From: Turbatrix aceti
Taxonomy: Eukaryota > Nematoda > Chromadorea > Rhabditida > Panagrolaimidae
DNA: 64,000 nt
Assembly: GCA_963969345.1 (NCBI GenBank)
Contig: OZ017769.1
Coordinates: forward strand, 10,295,725 to 10,359,724
Reading direction: 5' to 3'
The notes below the pieces were generated by a model. It saw only the letters and a list, made by a program, of their open reading frames with translations, ran no database searches and was not told the origin of the DNA. The position numbers and the translations under genes are program-made. The first letter of the stretch is position 1; every line of letters starts with the position of its first letter. Below are positions 22,675 through 35,500 of this stretch, in pieces.

Positions 22675-23335
22675 TGCGTTGATTGTTGTACAAAACTATG
22701 ATTTGTATCGAATAAAATACAAATAAATATACATGTTTGATGGAGTGCAATGGGCAGTGTTTTTGGGTATCCGAACATAAAACCGGAACCGACAGGGTGT
22801 TCCAAACTCAACCATATCGATTCTGGTTGTGGTGGCCAAAAAATAATATTTTCGTTTCCTGTTCCGGATAACTGAATACCAGAATTTCAATTGCTGTTTC
22901 TGGTCAAATTTTGAATCTGGTTTTTGGTTTGGGTACCCGAAAAACATGGCTAAAAAGACAAATTGAAATCTGATTCCGGTTTTTGGTTCACTCATTTAAA
23001 AAAAATTAGAACGAACAATACTAACCGGGACAGGGACGCCGGTTTGACTAAATTTGTCGTCGCCAAGATTTTTTATTATATTTATTACGAAATTAAATAT
23101 CTGCTCACCTTTTGTTTCCGTCTTTGAAAAATGTCGGAACTAACACAACAGATGTTTTTTAAAACATTGACTTTATGATCTTTCATACGATACAACGTAA
23201 GTAATTACGTTTTTCCGCGCATTAAAATAAATAATAGTTATTACGGCAATAAAAGGCAGTTTCCCATTGCTATGCGGTTTTGCTCTAATATGTACGTACT
23301 ATGCTTAACTTCATATCTGCTTGTCTGATGCTGCT
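22675..23335. other. Intergenic, possible old repeat
   Basis: Between 22740 and 22995 several motifs of the kind GGGTAYCCGAA and CCGGAACCG recur, suggesting a decayed repeat. I find no clear ends. Confidence 0.3.
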
Positions 23336-23379
23336 TGCGAGTGTCGTTTGTTTGTATATGTTTTCTAAAGATTCGTAAA

Positions 23380-24458
23380 ATGAATCAAAGCCTGTTGGAT
23401 GTAGGAAATATTGAATTGATTTTAGCACTAATTGTTACGATACCTACCGTAGTACTGTACGTTTTCATAATTTATACCATTTGGAAGCACCGCAAAAAAG
23501 GTGCTCTAGAATCCTACTACTTCCAAATTTTTGGCGTTCTATCGCTGAATAATGCAATTGGGTCTATTACAATGTTTTTTGTGGGGTACACTAATATCGC
23601 GCCAATTTCGAATTCTCTGATGGCATTTCTGCCTGAAAGACATTTTTGTATTACTATGCTTCTTTTTACCAACTATTTTTTACTGTACTTTGGAATTATG
23701 CTCAATGCTTGGCTGGCAGTTAACAGAATGACAGCGGTCGTAATGGCTGTAAAAAATCGTATTTTATGGAAAAAATTGGAATTATTTACGGTTATTTCCT
23801 CACTTCTAATTTGCACGTGTCTGACGCTTAATATTTGGTTCGCGGATTACACAATCGTACACGACGACAAAATGTGGTACACGTGGGCAAGATCCAAAAC
23901 AGCCGGGGTTGTGTCACAGAGCACGATTCAAAGCTACTTTTTAATGTGTATTATACCATTTGAGTTTGGCGTCAATGCCACGGCTGTTATCGCACTCTAT
24001 TGCTACAACAAAAAAAATAATAACTCCTCTTCTGTTAATTCTGCAAACCGTGATTTACTAATTTGTACGCTTATTATTTTTGCATGCAAGTTTATCAATA
24101 TTTTTGGACAAGTTTGTGCAAACCAAAAATTTTTTTATTATATTTACTTTATAAGTTTCATTTCAGTTGCTTTTCTACATAACAAAAAACAGTGTTTTAC
24201 AAGAATTTGCATTTTCGATGTCAATCAATGGCTCGATGGGCGATCTGGTGTTACCGGCATGGGTATTGTTCATTGGGAGCTCGCAACTTCGAAGTGCTAT
24301 GGTACATTATTTTTTTCAAAAGTTGTTATTAAATATAAGCAATACAACAGTTGCAGAAAAATGTTACCAGAGGAAACACTATAGTTGTACAGCATCGTTC
24401 GGTTTCTATTCGACAAAGTTCTAATACTAGAAAACAAGATGGAGTTATTGGACAATGA
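23380..24458 (+). CDS. Serpentine chemoreceptor, family X (SR2)
   Basis: Exons 23380-24111, 24167-24301 and 24357-24458 give 322 residues, close to SR1. The start MNQSLLDVGNIELI aligns with the SR1 start; an upstream in-frame ATG near 23335 is not conserved. Signatures: NAWLAVNRMTAVVMAVKN, LNIWFADYTIVHDDKMWY, ANRDLLICTLIIFACKFIN, and VLPAWVLFIGSSQLRSAM in the 135-nt second exon. The tail contains VVQHRSVSIRQSSN. A second complete copy exists inverted at 29923-31001. The gene appears intact. Confidence 0.88.
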
Positions 24459-25037
24459 TTTTTTTGTTGTGCTTATTGTATAATTTTTGATTTTCTGTAT
24501 ACAAAAAATAAAGTTTTTAAAGTATTTGTATTTTGTAGTTGTATACATTTACATTTTTATTAACCTAACTTTTTCTTTCTCTTTTGTGATTTTATTTAAC
24601 TGTAGCTCCTGAAAGTAAAAAACCCGTTTTAAATTAGATTTGAACAAAAATGAATCAAAAAAATTTCTCAGCCATGGTAATGTTTCCCGGTGTTTAAACA
24701 GAAAAAAATTTATACGTAAAATTGTCAGATCAATTGATTGACAAATGCATTTTTTTTAGATAAATGTCATATTGTCCAATATCACCACGTTGACGAATTA
24801 AAAAAACGTGCTAACGTCCTTAGCCATTTTTTAAATATTTGTTATTTACACGATCCTTAATGTGATAGGCACAAAGTACAACACAAATATATCTAATTAT
24901 GTTTTTCCCTGCGTTCAAGAAATAATTGTTGCAGCGATAAGTGGCGTCATGTTTGTTATCTATGGCAATGTATAGCTATTTATATTTATTGCTTACGAAT
25001 ATCAAATGTGTTCGTCTGTTCTCTCGAATTCTGAAAA
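24459..25037. other. Intergenic between SR2 and SR3
   Basis: AT-rich; AATAAA near 24505 is likely the SR2 poly(A) signal. It also occurs inverted at 29344-29922. Confidence 0.5.
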
Positions 25038-26008
25038 ATGATTGAAAATTTACTGGAAATTGGAAAAATTCAATTGCTTATCGCATTGATTGTTACGATA
25101 CCTACCGTAGTATTGTACTGTTTCACAATTTATACCATTTGTCAGAATCATAAAAATAGTGCCCTAGGGTCGTACTACTTTCAAATTTTTGGTATTCTGT
25201 CCTTTAATAATGCAATCGGGGCTATTACGATTTTTATTACGGGATACATTGGCAATGCTTCATTGACCAACGATCTATTGTCATTTTTACCTACACGACA
25301 TTTTTTCATAACGTATGTCATAATTGTCAATTTTTTTGTACTGTATTTTGAAAATCTTTTGAATACCTGGCTGGCAGTTAACAGGATGACAGCGGTTTTT
25401 ATTGCTCTGCAAAATCGTATTTTTTGGGAAAAAATGAAAACGGTTACCATCATTTCCTCAGATGCGGCGTGCACAATTTTAACGTTTAATGTTTGGTTCG
25501 CGGATTATTCTATTGTTCACGAAGATAAAATGTGGCACACCTGGACACGTTGTGATGCTATATTACCACAGAAAACACACATGTTCAGCGGCGGTTAACT
25601 CTGCAAATCGCGATTTACTAATTTGCACGTTTGTTATTTTTGCGTGTAAGTTTATTCATGTTTTTGGACATGTTTGTGTTTCCTAGAAAAATATGAAACA
25701 ATTGTGTTATTTACTATTTTTAGTTGCTTTACTACATCACAACAAACACCGTGTTAATTAAGTTTGCATTTACGTTGTCAATTAATGGCGCGATGGGTGA
25801 TTTAGTGCTACCGGCATGGGTGCTGTTTATCGGAAGCTCACAACTTCGAGGTGCAATGGTAAGTGGACTTAATTTTTGTATACTGTATATTTTTTTCCGT
25901 TTTCATAAAAAAATTGCTAAAAAACCAATGATTGCCCAGCGTCATTCGGTTTCTATTCTACAGCAATCTAATGTGGGGAACGCATTTGGAGAATCTGTTT
26001 TTCAATAA
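25038..26008 (+). pseudogene. Serpentine receptor pseudogene, family X (SR3)
   Basis: The frame starts like SR1 (IENLLEIGKIQLLIALIVTI) and keeps NTWLAVNRMTAVFIALQN and FNVWFADYSIVHEDKMWH. After TWTRCDA it loses the segment covering helix 5 (about 100 bp missing compared with SR4) and shifts frame to a stop at 25596-25598. Downstream, in another frame, ANRDLLICTFVIFACKFIH and the 135-nt helix 7 exon remain readable. The acceptor of the last exon, TTGCAG in SR1 and SR2, reads TTGCTA near 25914. The gene carries at least two disabling changes. Copies or fragments of it lie at 28373-29343, 35501-36256 and 36265-36691. Confidence 0.85.
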
Positions 26009-26236
26009 TTTGTCGACTGTTTTGAATATTTATCTGACGTTTGATTTCTAAATAAATATTTGTTTTCAAATGAATTTTCAGTGATTCAAAGTTTTTTTTA
26101 AATTTAATTTGCATGCAATTCGCATAAACTTTTTTACTTGGTACGAATGCATGCAAACATCGAAAGATGAGTGTAAGTTCATCCGATCCAGCCAGGGAGG
26201 AGAACGAAACCAATCTAGAATAAAGTTTTCTAGTAG

Positions 26237-29129
26237 ACGAAGCGTTAGTGTTCCAGGATTTGTGCTAAAATTGTATGTATGCATGAGCAATAAATATTAG
26301 GTGTCAAAAAAATTATGTTTAATTCAGTTCACCGTCGATTTGTTTAAAAAAAGTTTCCAAATGGTTAACATTTAGATATCGTTTTTTTTGCTTTTTTGAT
26401 ACCAACTTTTAATATTCTTTTTATAAAAATTGAATAAACAAGAACATTTTTGACCATTTTGCAAAAAAAACAAGAACAAAATGAGAACAGATTATTATTA
26501 TCATTTTTTTAAATTTGGTTTCCGAGTAAAAAAACATAACGTTTAACTTAAAAATAATATGCGTTTCAAGGTCTCCATTCAAGCCAATAAAAACTCAGCC
26601 AGTATACTTACACCTTCGCTTAAAACACTCACCATCGCTCGTCTCAACTGTTTGCTTCCAAGAAGCAAAATCCATCCCGGAAGTACAATATCAGCCAATA
26701 CGCCATTTATCGACAAGGAAAATGCAAGCTCAAGCAGTGCATTATTTGTTGTCATTCGATACAACAACTAAAAAAGTATTCATTTCAATATTTTACCTCC
26801 AGGTCTTTCAAAACCCCTTACTTGCCCAGCCACGTGAATAAACTTGCAGGCAAAGATAGCTAGCGTACAAATCATCAAATCCCTATCCGCAGCATGAGGT
26901 TTAGCTCCTTCGTTGTTTCTTTTATGCCGATAAAGGGATACTGCAGCTACCGTATTTATTATCATATCCGTAGGAATGATGCATAAGAGCAGGGCTGTCT
27001 GTATCGTGCTCTGTTGGACAAATACATTTTGATTTCCATTAGTCCACATGTATGAATCCGGAAACCTTTCATCGTTGTACACAATTTTGTAGTCCGCAAA
27101 CCAAACATTCAGTGTCAAAATTAAGCATACGGTAATCGTGGTAATGAGTGTGGGCGCCTTGAGTCGTTCCCATGACACGTAATTACGCATAGAAATGACA
27201 ACTGCAGTCAGCCGGTTCAACGCCAGCCACGTGCCCATGATCATGTTAAAGTACATCGTTGCAACTGACAAAAAAATGCAAAAAGTAATCAAAAAATGCC
27301 GTTCTGGTAGCAACGCCAGTACTGGCAGTAACATGGGTGCTGAGTAGGCATGCGTCCATGAAACCATCATGACAGAAGCAATTATGTTATTGACAGACAA
27401 AATCGCAAACATTCGAAAATAATATGATTTTAAATATGTTTTACTGCATAATATGGCTTTTACAATAAAAATGTACAGTACATTTGACAGAAGAAGTACG
27501 ATAACTGCAGCTATGAATTGAATATTTCCCAAATCAAACAGGCTTTTAACAAAATCCATGCCAAAGAATGAATGTAGGCAACCTGATGTATGGTCGAAAA
27601 ACTTTTTTCCGCCTATATGTATGTAGGCGTTATCTTGGCAACACACTAATTATTAGCAATGTCACAGCTATTATCGTCTACCTGCCAGTCAACATCAGAC
27701 AAAGTATGACACGTGCGTAATAGACCAGCACCAGTTCGACGACTTCCAACTTGAACAGCTACCGTTATAATAAGAGAGGCCTGGCAAAAGTTATATTTTT
27801 TTATAAAACAACGTTTATAACACAGCATATGTAGCAAATAACTTACTTAAAAAAGTACGCATGTCAAATAAAAAACCGGATGTCAATATTCTTACGTTAA
27901 TGTAATGCCGCAATAATTCAGTAAGTTTTTTTTCGGCACTTGCATTTTTTTACTTCTCACGTGATATTACGTGAAAACGGTGTAATGTAATTTGCAAAAT
28001 GGTTTACGCTGCATGCGTTAGTTCATAAAAAAATTAATGAAAGGAATGTCATTTTTGACAGGTTAAAAAAACGCTACAATTAAAGTCACAGTTCACCGAA
28101 ATCATTGCGTTTGTTCGGTTTTCAAAAAAAAATCTAAATGTTGTCTACTAGAAAACTTTATTCTAGATTGGTTTCGTTCTCCTCCCTGGCTGGATCGGAT
28201 GAACTTACACTCATCTTTCGATGTTTGCATGCATTCGTACCAAGTAAAAAAGTTTATGCGAATTGCATGCAAATTAAATTTAAAAAAAACTTTGAATCAC
28301 TGAAAATTCATTTGAAAACAAATATTTATTTAGAAATCAAACGTCAGATAAATATTCAAAACAGTCGACAAATTATTGAAAAACAGATTCTCCAAATGCG
28401 TTCCCCACATTAGATTGCTGTAGAATAGAAACCGAATGACGCTGGGCAATCATTGGTTTTTTAGCAATTTTTTTATGAAAACGGAAAAAAATATACAGTA
28501 TACAAAAATTAAGTCCACTTACCATTGCACCTCGAAGTTGTGAGCTTCCGATAAACAGCACCCATGCCGGTAGCACTAAATCACCCATCGCGCCATTAAT
28601 TGACAACGTAAATGCAAACTTAATTAACACGGTGTTTGTTGTGATGTAGTAAAGCAACTAAAAATAGTAAATAACACAATTGTTTCATATTTTTCTAGGA
28701 AACACAAACATGTCCAAAAATATGAATAAACTTACACGCAAAAATAACAAACGTGCAAATTAGTAAATCGCGATTTGCAGAGTTAACCGCCGCTGAACAT
28801 GTGTGTTTTCTGTGGTAATATAGCATCACAACGTGTCCAGGTGTGCCACATTTTATCTTCGTGAACAATAGAATAATCCGCGAACCAAACATTAAACGTT
28901 AAAATTGTGCACGCCGCATCTGAGGAAATGATGGTAACCGTTTTCATTTTTTCCCAAAAAATACGATTTTGCAGAGCAATAAAAACCGCTGTCATCCTGT
29001 TAACTGCCAGCCAGGTATTCAAAAGATTTTCAAAATACAGTACAAAAAAATTGACAATTATGACATACGTTATGAAAAAATGTCGTGTAGGTAAAAATGA
29101 CAATAGATCGTTGGTCAATGAAGCATTGC
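26237..29129. repeat. Direct repeat copy 1 (matches 33365-36256)
   Basis: The block 26237-29129 reappears in the same orientation at 33365-36256 with offset 7128, changing to 7127 after a single-base homopolymer difference (7 versus 6 A, near 28495 versus 35615). It carries SR5 and part of SR3. Confidence 0.93.
26633..27559 (-). CDS. Serpentine chemoreceptor SR5, copy 1
   Basis: Inverted copy of the gene at 37505-38431, with identical translation. Exons here are 26822-27559 and 26633-26767. It lies in the spacer of IR1. See the 37505 entry for the protein. Whether this is a real extra gene depends on whether the rearrangement is real. Confidence 0.75.
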
Positions 29130-29343
29130 CAATGTATCCCGTAATAAAAATCGTAATAGCCCCGATTGCATTATTAAAGGACAGAATACCAAAAATTTGA
29201 AAGTAGTACGACCCTAGGGCACTATTTTTATGATTCTGACAAATGGTATAAATTGTGAAACAGTACAATACTACGGTAGGTATCGTAACAATCAATGCGA
29301 TAAGCAATTGAATTTTTCCAATTTCCAGTAAATTTTCAATCAT
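28373..29343 (-). pseudogene. SR3 pseudogene, inverted copy
   Basis: Same deletion, frameshift and lost acceptor as at 25038-26008. One private substitution changes KFIHVFGH to KFIHIFGH in the readable downstream frame. Confidence 0.85.
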
Positions 29344-29922
29344 TTTTCAGAATTCGAGAGAACAGACGAACACATTTGATATTCGTAAGCAATAAATATA
29401 AATAGCTATACATTGCCATAGATAACAAACATGACGCCACTTATCGCTGCAACAATTATTTCTTGAACGCAGGGAAAAACATAATTAGATATATTTGTGT
29501 TGTACTTTGTGCCTATCACATTAAGGATCGTGTAAATAACAAATATTTAAAAAATGGCTAAGGACGTTAGCACGTTTTTTTAATTCGTCAACGTGGTGAT
29601 ATTGGACAATATGACATTTATCTAAAAAAAATGCATTTGTCAATCAATTGATCTGACAATTTTACGTATAAATTTTTTTCTGTTTAAACACCGGGAAACA
29701 TTACCATGGCTGAGAAATTTTTTTGATTCATTTTTGTTCAAATCTAATTTAAAACGGGTTTTTTACTTTCAGGAGCTACAGTTAAATAAAATCACAAAAG
29801 AGAAAGAAAAAGTTAGGTTAATAAAAATGTAAATGTATACAACTACAAAATACAAATACTTTAAAAACTTTATTTTTTGTATACAGAAAATCAAAAATTA
29901 TACAATAAGCACAACAAAAAAA

Positions 29923-31001
29923 TCATTGTCCAATAACTCCATCTTGTTTTCTAGTATTAGAACTTTGTCGAATAGAAACCGAACGATGCTGTACAACTAT
30001 AGTGTTTCCTCTGGTAACATTTTTCTGCAACTGTTGTATTGCTTATATTTAATAACAACTTTTGAAAAAAATAATGTACCATAGCACTTCGAAGTTGCGA
30101 GCTCCCAATGAACAATACCCATGCCGGTAACACCAGATCGCCCATCGAGCCATTGATTGACATCGAAAATGCAAATTCTTGTAAAACACTGTTTTTTGTT
30201 ATGTAGAAAAGCAACTGAAATGAAACTTATAAAGTAAATATAATAAAAAAATTTTTGGTTTGCACAAACTTGTCCAAAAATATTGATAAACTTGCATGCA
30301 AAAATAATAAGCGTACAAATTAGTAAATCACGGTTTGCAGAATTAACAGAAGAGGAGTTATTATTTTTTTTGTTGTAGCAATAGAGTGCGATAACAGCCG
30401 TGGCATTGACGCCAAACTCAAATGGTATAATACACATTAAAAAGTAGCTTTGAATCGTGCTCTGTGACACAACCCCGGCTGTTTTGGATCTTGCCCACGT
30501 GTACCACATTTTGTCGTCGTGTACGATTGTGTAATCCGCGAACCAAATATTAAGCGTCAGACACGTGCAAATTAGAAGTGAGGAAATAACCGTAAATAAT
30601 TCCAATTTTTTCCATAAAATACGATTTTTTACAGCCATTACGACCGCTGTCATTCTGTTAACTGCCAGCCAAGCATTGAGCATAATTCCAAAGTACAGTA
30701 AAAAATAGTTGGTAAAAAGAAGCATAGTAATACAAAAATGTCTTTCAGGCAGAAATGCCATCAGAGAATTCGAAATTGGCGCGATATTAGTGTACCCCAC
30801 AAAAAACATTGTAATAGACCCAATTGCATTATTCAGCGATAGAACGCCAAAAATTTGGAAGTAGTAGGATTCTAGAGCACCTTTTTTGCGGTGCTTCCAA
30901 ATGGTATAAATTATGAAAACGTACAGTACTACGGTAGGTATCGTAACAATTAGTGCTAAAATCAATTCAATATTTCCTACATCCAACAGGCTTTGATTCA
31001 T
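29923..31001 (-). CDS. Serpentine chemoreceptor SR2, inverted copy
   Basis: Exons 30270-31001, 30080-30214 and 29923-30024 encode the same protein as SR2 at 23380. Its upstream flank is replaced 41 bp before the ATG by sequence from the zinc-module locus, so it has lost the native SR2 promoter. The reading frame stays open across the junction to an ATG at 31187, creating a possible 62-residue N-terminal extension. That extension is not in the frame of the zinc-module exon and is probably meaningless. Confidence 0.78.
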
Positions 31002-31520
31002 TTTACGAATCTTTAGAAAACATATACAAACAAACGACACTCGCAGATAGGGCAATGCCGTTGACTTGTAGCGCGTGCGCATTGTAGGTAAAATAAATTC
31101 AGATTTTGAAGGGTACGGAGAAAAAATCCACAGATCTTCAAAATGCCGAAAAAAAGCTGAATAGTTGGATACAGACTTTTTTTTCATAAACTTTGTATTT
31201 TTTTATAAAATTTGTCCCGATTTTTATTAAAATTTGTTTCAAATTTCCAAAACATCGATCAAGTTGCTTCACTTAATTTTACAATAACTATACTAACGAT
31301 TTTTTAACAAATTTTTCATATGTTGTTTTAAACTTTTTTTAATTTTTTTGGAACTGTTTTAAACTTTTTTTTAAAATTTTTTTTGGAAAAAAAAAACATG
31401 AAACAAATGGTGGGTATCACCGGCAAAACCTGAATTTGTTTTACTTGCAATGCTCACGCCCCCCCCCGCTTGCTGCATTGAACTTTGTAATTCAAGTTCA
31501 ATAAATTCGAAGTTCGAAAT

Positions 31521-31796
31521 TCAATATTTTCGAAGTTCAATATTTTCGAATTTTTGAAACCTAAAATCATCCAAATACTTTTTTTCGTACTTTTTTATCG
31601 TTTGAATTGTGGTGAAGGCATTTTGAGTTATCGGCTGCTCTGCGTTGTTTTCTTCTTCGATCAGTTCGAAGTCGGCAATGACAGGCAACTGAGCAGCTTT
31701 GTCTTCGTATTCATGTCGAATATTGGCGATTCGCTCCTTTCTTTTGCCGCTTAAATCGTCGATTTCCGAGTTTACAACTTCGATGCTCTTTTCCAT
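31521..31796 (-). pseudogene. Truncated zinc-module gene relic, left-arm copy
   Basis: Encodes the coiled-coil piece IEVVNSEIDDLSGKRKERIA..RHEYEDKAAQL seen at 40396, then stops. The zinc exon is cut off at the rearrangement junction 31043, so this copy cannot make the zinc module. Confidence 0.75.
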
Positions 31797-31865
31797 TTCG
31801 TCGGTGATTTAAATATTATAAACTCCTCCTTTATTACAAGAAAAAAAGTACAGTACACTACAAAA

Positions 31866-32918
31866 TCATGTCAGTTTGCGCATAACCAATGTGCAAGATT
31901 CACTGTTGTCTTCTAGATTGTCGTAAACGACGTTTCCGTTTTCCTTGTACTTGTTGTAGGGAAATTCAAAAGCGGTATCATACCCCAGCTAAAATAAACA
32001 AAAATTAAATACATCAACGTTTTCCTCTATGTAGTACATAGTATGTACGTATAAAAAAACTTACACGACGGAAAAGCGCCAGGCTAATCTTGTCAAGACA
32101 AACTCCCGAAGCGTAATTGCATCCGTCCTTAATTAGCAGCTTTTCTGCTGCCTGGACAATGTAGTGTCCGATTTGGGTTTGCCGGAGTGCAGGGTGAACA
32201 CCCAGGCCTTCGCAGCAGCCGAGGCGGGTGACATCGGGTGGAATGAACTTTCCACGCTGGGTGATTATGGTATCCACGAGACCGTAAAACCTTCGGGCGG
32301 TGTTGAACTGGTATGGAGTTTTGTTGATGACATCCTTGTAGTCATCCATGAACGTCAGTTGGGGGTTATTCTGGCAGTAGCCCTCGGGGTAGATTTCATC
32401 AAATTCATCTTTTCCGTGGTGCCCGAAGACTCCGAAGGCCACGAGGCGGGAGTCTGCAAAGACGACCAGACACCTGTGTTGATCGATGGTTGCGTTGAGG
32501 ACGTCATAGAAGAATTGGCCCATTTCGTCGTAGCAGCCGTCTAAAAATCCAATATTTATAAAATGTTTAAATTTAAAAATTGCTACTTACTAACGCGTTT
32601 CATGAGCTTGTTGTACGTGATGAAGGTATACGTGTAAAACTGTCCAAGCATGGTGATATCTTCGCGATTGGCAATCTCAATGCGAAGCGGTGTATCGTAC
32701 TTTGGAATCAACCCCGATGCCACCGGGGTACGGGTACCCACCCTTGCATCGACAAGATAACCTCCGATAACTGGGAGTCCGAATTCCGGGGCATTGAGGC
32801 GGTTTCTATTTGGGGAATAAAAAACAGACGACGAGTTACCACGACAAGGAACAGAAGAGGTGACTACGCCGACGAGCCGACGAAGCGCTGAAGTTGACCA
32901 CGCAGCACTCATGGTCAT
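31866..32918 (-). CDS. GNAT-type N-acetyltransferase, left-arm copy
   Basis: Complete inverted copy of the gene at 39274-40326: exons 32591-32918, 32065-32540 and 31866-31988. See that entry for the protein. Both copies keep all splice sites. Upstream sequence is identical at least to the limit of the palindrome, so both could be expressed. Confidence 0.78.
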
Positions 32919-33700
32919 GCCATGAGCTGTCGACGGGGAAGTATACAATGTAAACTGGTTTCTGACACAGATAGAAGAATTTTATTTCAAAAAAATATAT
33001 TTGCATGTTGTCTGAAGATTTGTAAATATCTGAGATGGCAGATCAGCTCATTTTCAGTCCATCTGATCTGGATATCTTTGAGCTGATCTGAAACTTACGT
33101 GATCTCATTTCGTTATAAATAGATCAACAAATTACGTATATTTTTCGGACGTCAGAAATCCAAAATTAGTCTTATGTTAAGATCATTCTAGTACTAGTAA
33201 ACAAGTTGCTACAGCAAGTCTGATGTATATATGTGCATATGTGCCGATTCCATGATTATTAACAAAATAAAATTATCTAACCCCCGCGTGCGAAGATAAT
33301 TGTTGACTGGAACGTATTTTAACAAAGTTCACAGGCTGACACGTTGCAGAAACGTGTCCGGTAAACGAAGCGTTAGTGTTCCAGGATTTGTGCTAAAATT
33401 GTATGTATGCATGAGCAATAAATATTAGGTGTCAAAAAAATTATGTTTAATTCAGTTCACCGTCGATTTGTTTAAAAAAAGTTTCCAAATGGTTAACATT
33501 TAGATATCGTTTTTTTTGCTTTTTTGATACCAACTTTTAATATTCTTTTTATAAAAATTGAATAAACAAGAACATTTTTGACCATTTTGCAAAAAAAACA
33601 AGAACAAAATGAGAACAGATTATTATTATCATTTTTTTAAATTTGGTTTCCGAGTAAAAAAACATAACGTTTAACTTAAAAATAATATGCGTTTCAAGGT
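32919..33700. other. Spacer between GNAT and SR5 (left arm)
   Basis: Mirror of 38492-39273. The direct repeat with 26237 begins at 33365. I see no gene. Confidence 0.5.
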
Positions 33701-33760
33701 CTCCATTCAAGCCAATAAAAACTCAGCCAGTATACTTACACCTTCGCTTAAAACACTCAC

Positions 33761-34687
33761 CATCGCTCGTCTCAACTGTTTGCTTCCAAGAAGCAAAATC
33801 CATCCCGGAAGTACAATATCAGCCAATACGCCATTTATCGACAAGGAAAATGCAAGCTCAAGCAGTGCATTATTTGTTGTCATTCGATACAACAACTAAA
33901 AAAGTATTCATTTCAATATTTTACCTCCAGGTCTTTCAAAACCCCTTACTTGCCCAGCCACGTGAATAAACTTGCAGGCAAAGATAGCTAGCGTACAAAT
34001 CATCAAATCCCTATCCGCAGCATGAGGTTTAGCTCCTTCGTTGTTTCTTTTATGCCGATAAAGGGATACTGCAGCTACCGTATTTATTATCATATCCGTA
34101 GGAATGATGCATAAGAGCAGGGCTGTCTGTATCGTGCTCTGTTGGACAAATACATTTTGATTTCCATTAGTCCACATGTATGAATCCGGAAACCTTTCAT
34201 CGTTGTACACAATTTTGTAGTCCGCAAACCAAACATTCAGTGTCAAAATTAAGCATACGGTAATCGTGGTAATGAGTGTGGGCGCCTTGAGTCGTTCCCA
34301 TGACACGTAATTACGCATAGAAATGACAACTGCAGTCAGCCGGTTCAACGCCAGCCACGTGCCCATGATCATGTTAAAGTACATCGTTGCAACTGACAAA
34401 AAAATGCAAAAAGTAATCAAAAAATGCCGTTCTGGTAGCAACGCCAGTACTGGCAGTAACATGGGTGCTGAGTAGGCATGCGTCCATGAAACCATCATGA
34501 CAGAAGCAATTATGTTATTGACAGACAAAATCGCAAACATTCGAAAATAATATGATTTTAAATATGTTTTACTGCATAATATGGCTTTTACAATAAAAAT
34601 GTACAGTACATTTGACAGAAGAAGTACGATAACTGCAGCTATGAATTGAATATTTCCCAAATCAAACAGGCTTTTAACAAAATCCAT
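33761..34687 (-). CDS. Serpentine chemoreceptor SR5, copy 2
   Basis: Exons 33950-34687 and 33761-33895; translation identical to the copies at 26633 and 37505. It lies in the left palindrome arm. Confidence 0.75.
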
Positions 34688-35500
34688 GCCAAAGAATGAA
34701 TGTAGGCAACCTGATGTATGGTCGAAAAACTTTTTTCCGCCTATATGTATGTAGGCGTTATCTTGGCAACACACTAATTATTAGCAATGTCACAGCTATT
34801 ATCGTCTACCTGCCAGTCAACATCAGACAAAGTATGACACGTGCGTAATAGACCAGCACCAGTTCGACGACTTCCAACTTGAACAGCTACCGTTATAATA
34901 AGAGAGGCCTGGCAAAAGTTATATTTTTTTATAAAACAACGTTTATAACACAGCATATGTAGCAAATAACTTACTTAAAAAAGTACGCATGTCAAATAAA
35001 AAACCGGATGTCAATATTCTTACGTTAATGTAATGCCGCAATAATTCAGTAAGTTTTTTTTCGGCACTTGCATTTTTTTACTTCTCACGTGATATTACGT
35101 GAAAACGGTGTAATGTAATTTGCAAAATGGTTTACGCTGCATGCGTTAGTTCATAAAAAAATTAATGAAAGGAATGTCATTTTTGACAGGTTAAAAAAAC
35201 GCTACAATTAAAGTCACAGTTCACCGAAATCATTGCGTTTGTTCGGTTTTCAAAAAAAAATCTAAATGTTGTCTACTAGAAAACTTTATTCTAGATTGGT
35301 TTCGTTCTCCTCCCTGGCTGGATCGGATGAACTTACACTCATCTTTCGATGTTTGCATGCATTCGTACCAAGTAAAAAAGTTTATGCGAATTGCATGCAA
35401 ATTAAATTTAAAAAAAACTTTGAATCACTGAAAATTCATTTGAAAACAAATATTTATTTAGAAATCAAACGTCAGATAAATATTCAAAACAGTCGACAAA

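Larger units (their letters stand above)
23336..26238 (+). repeat. Inverted repeat IR1, left arm
   Basis: This 2,903-bp block (SR2 plus pseudogene SR3) is the reverse complement of 28143-31045; paired positions sum to 54381 wherever checked. I noticed one substitution between the arms (near 25650 versus 28730). The block just inside, 26239-28142, is the 1.9-kb spacer. Confidence 0.95.
28143..31045 (-). repeat. Inverted repeat IR1, right arm
   Basis: Reverse complement of 23336-26238. Its outer three bases (31043-31045) are shared with the outer end of IR2, a 3-bp microhomology at the junction. Confidence 0.95.
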
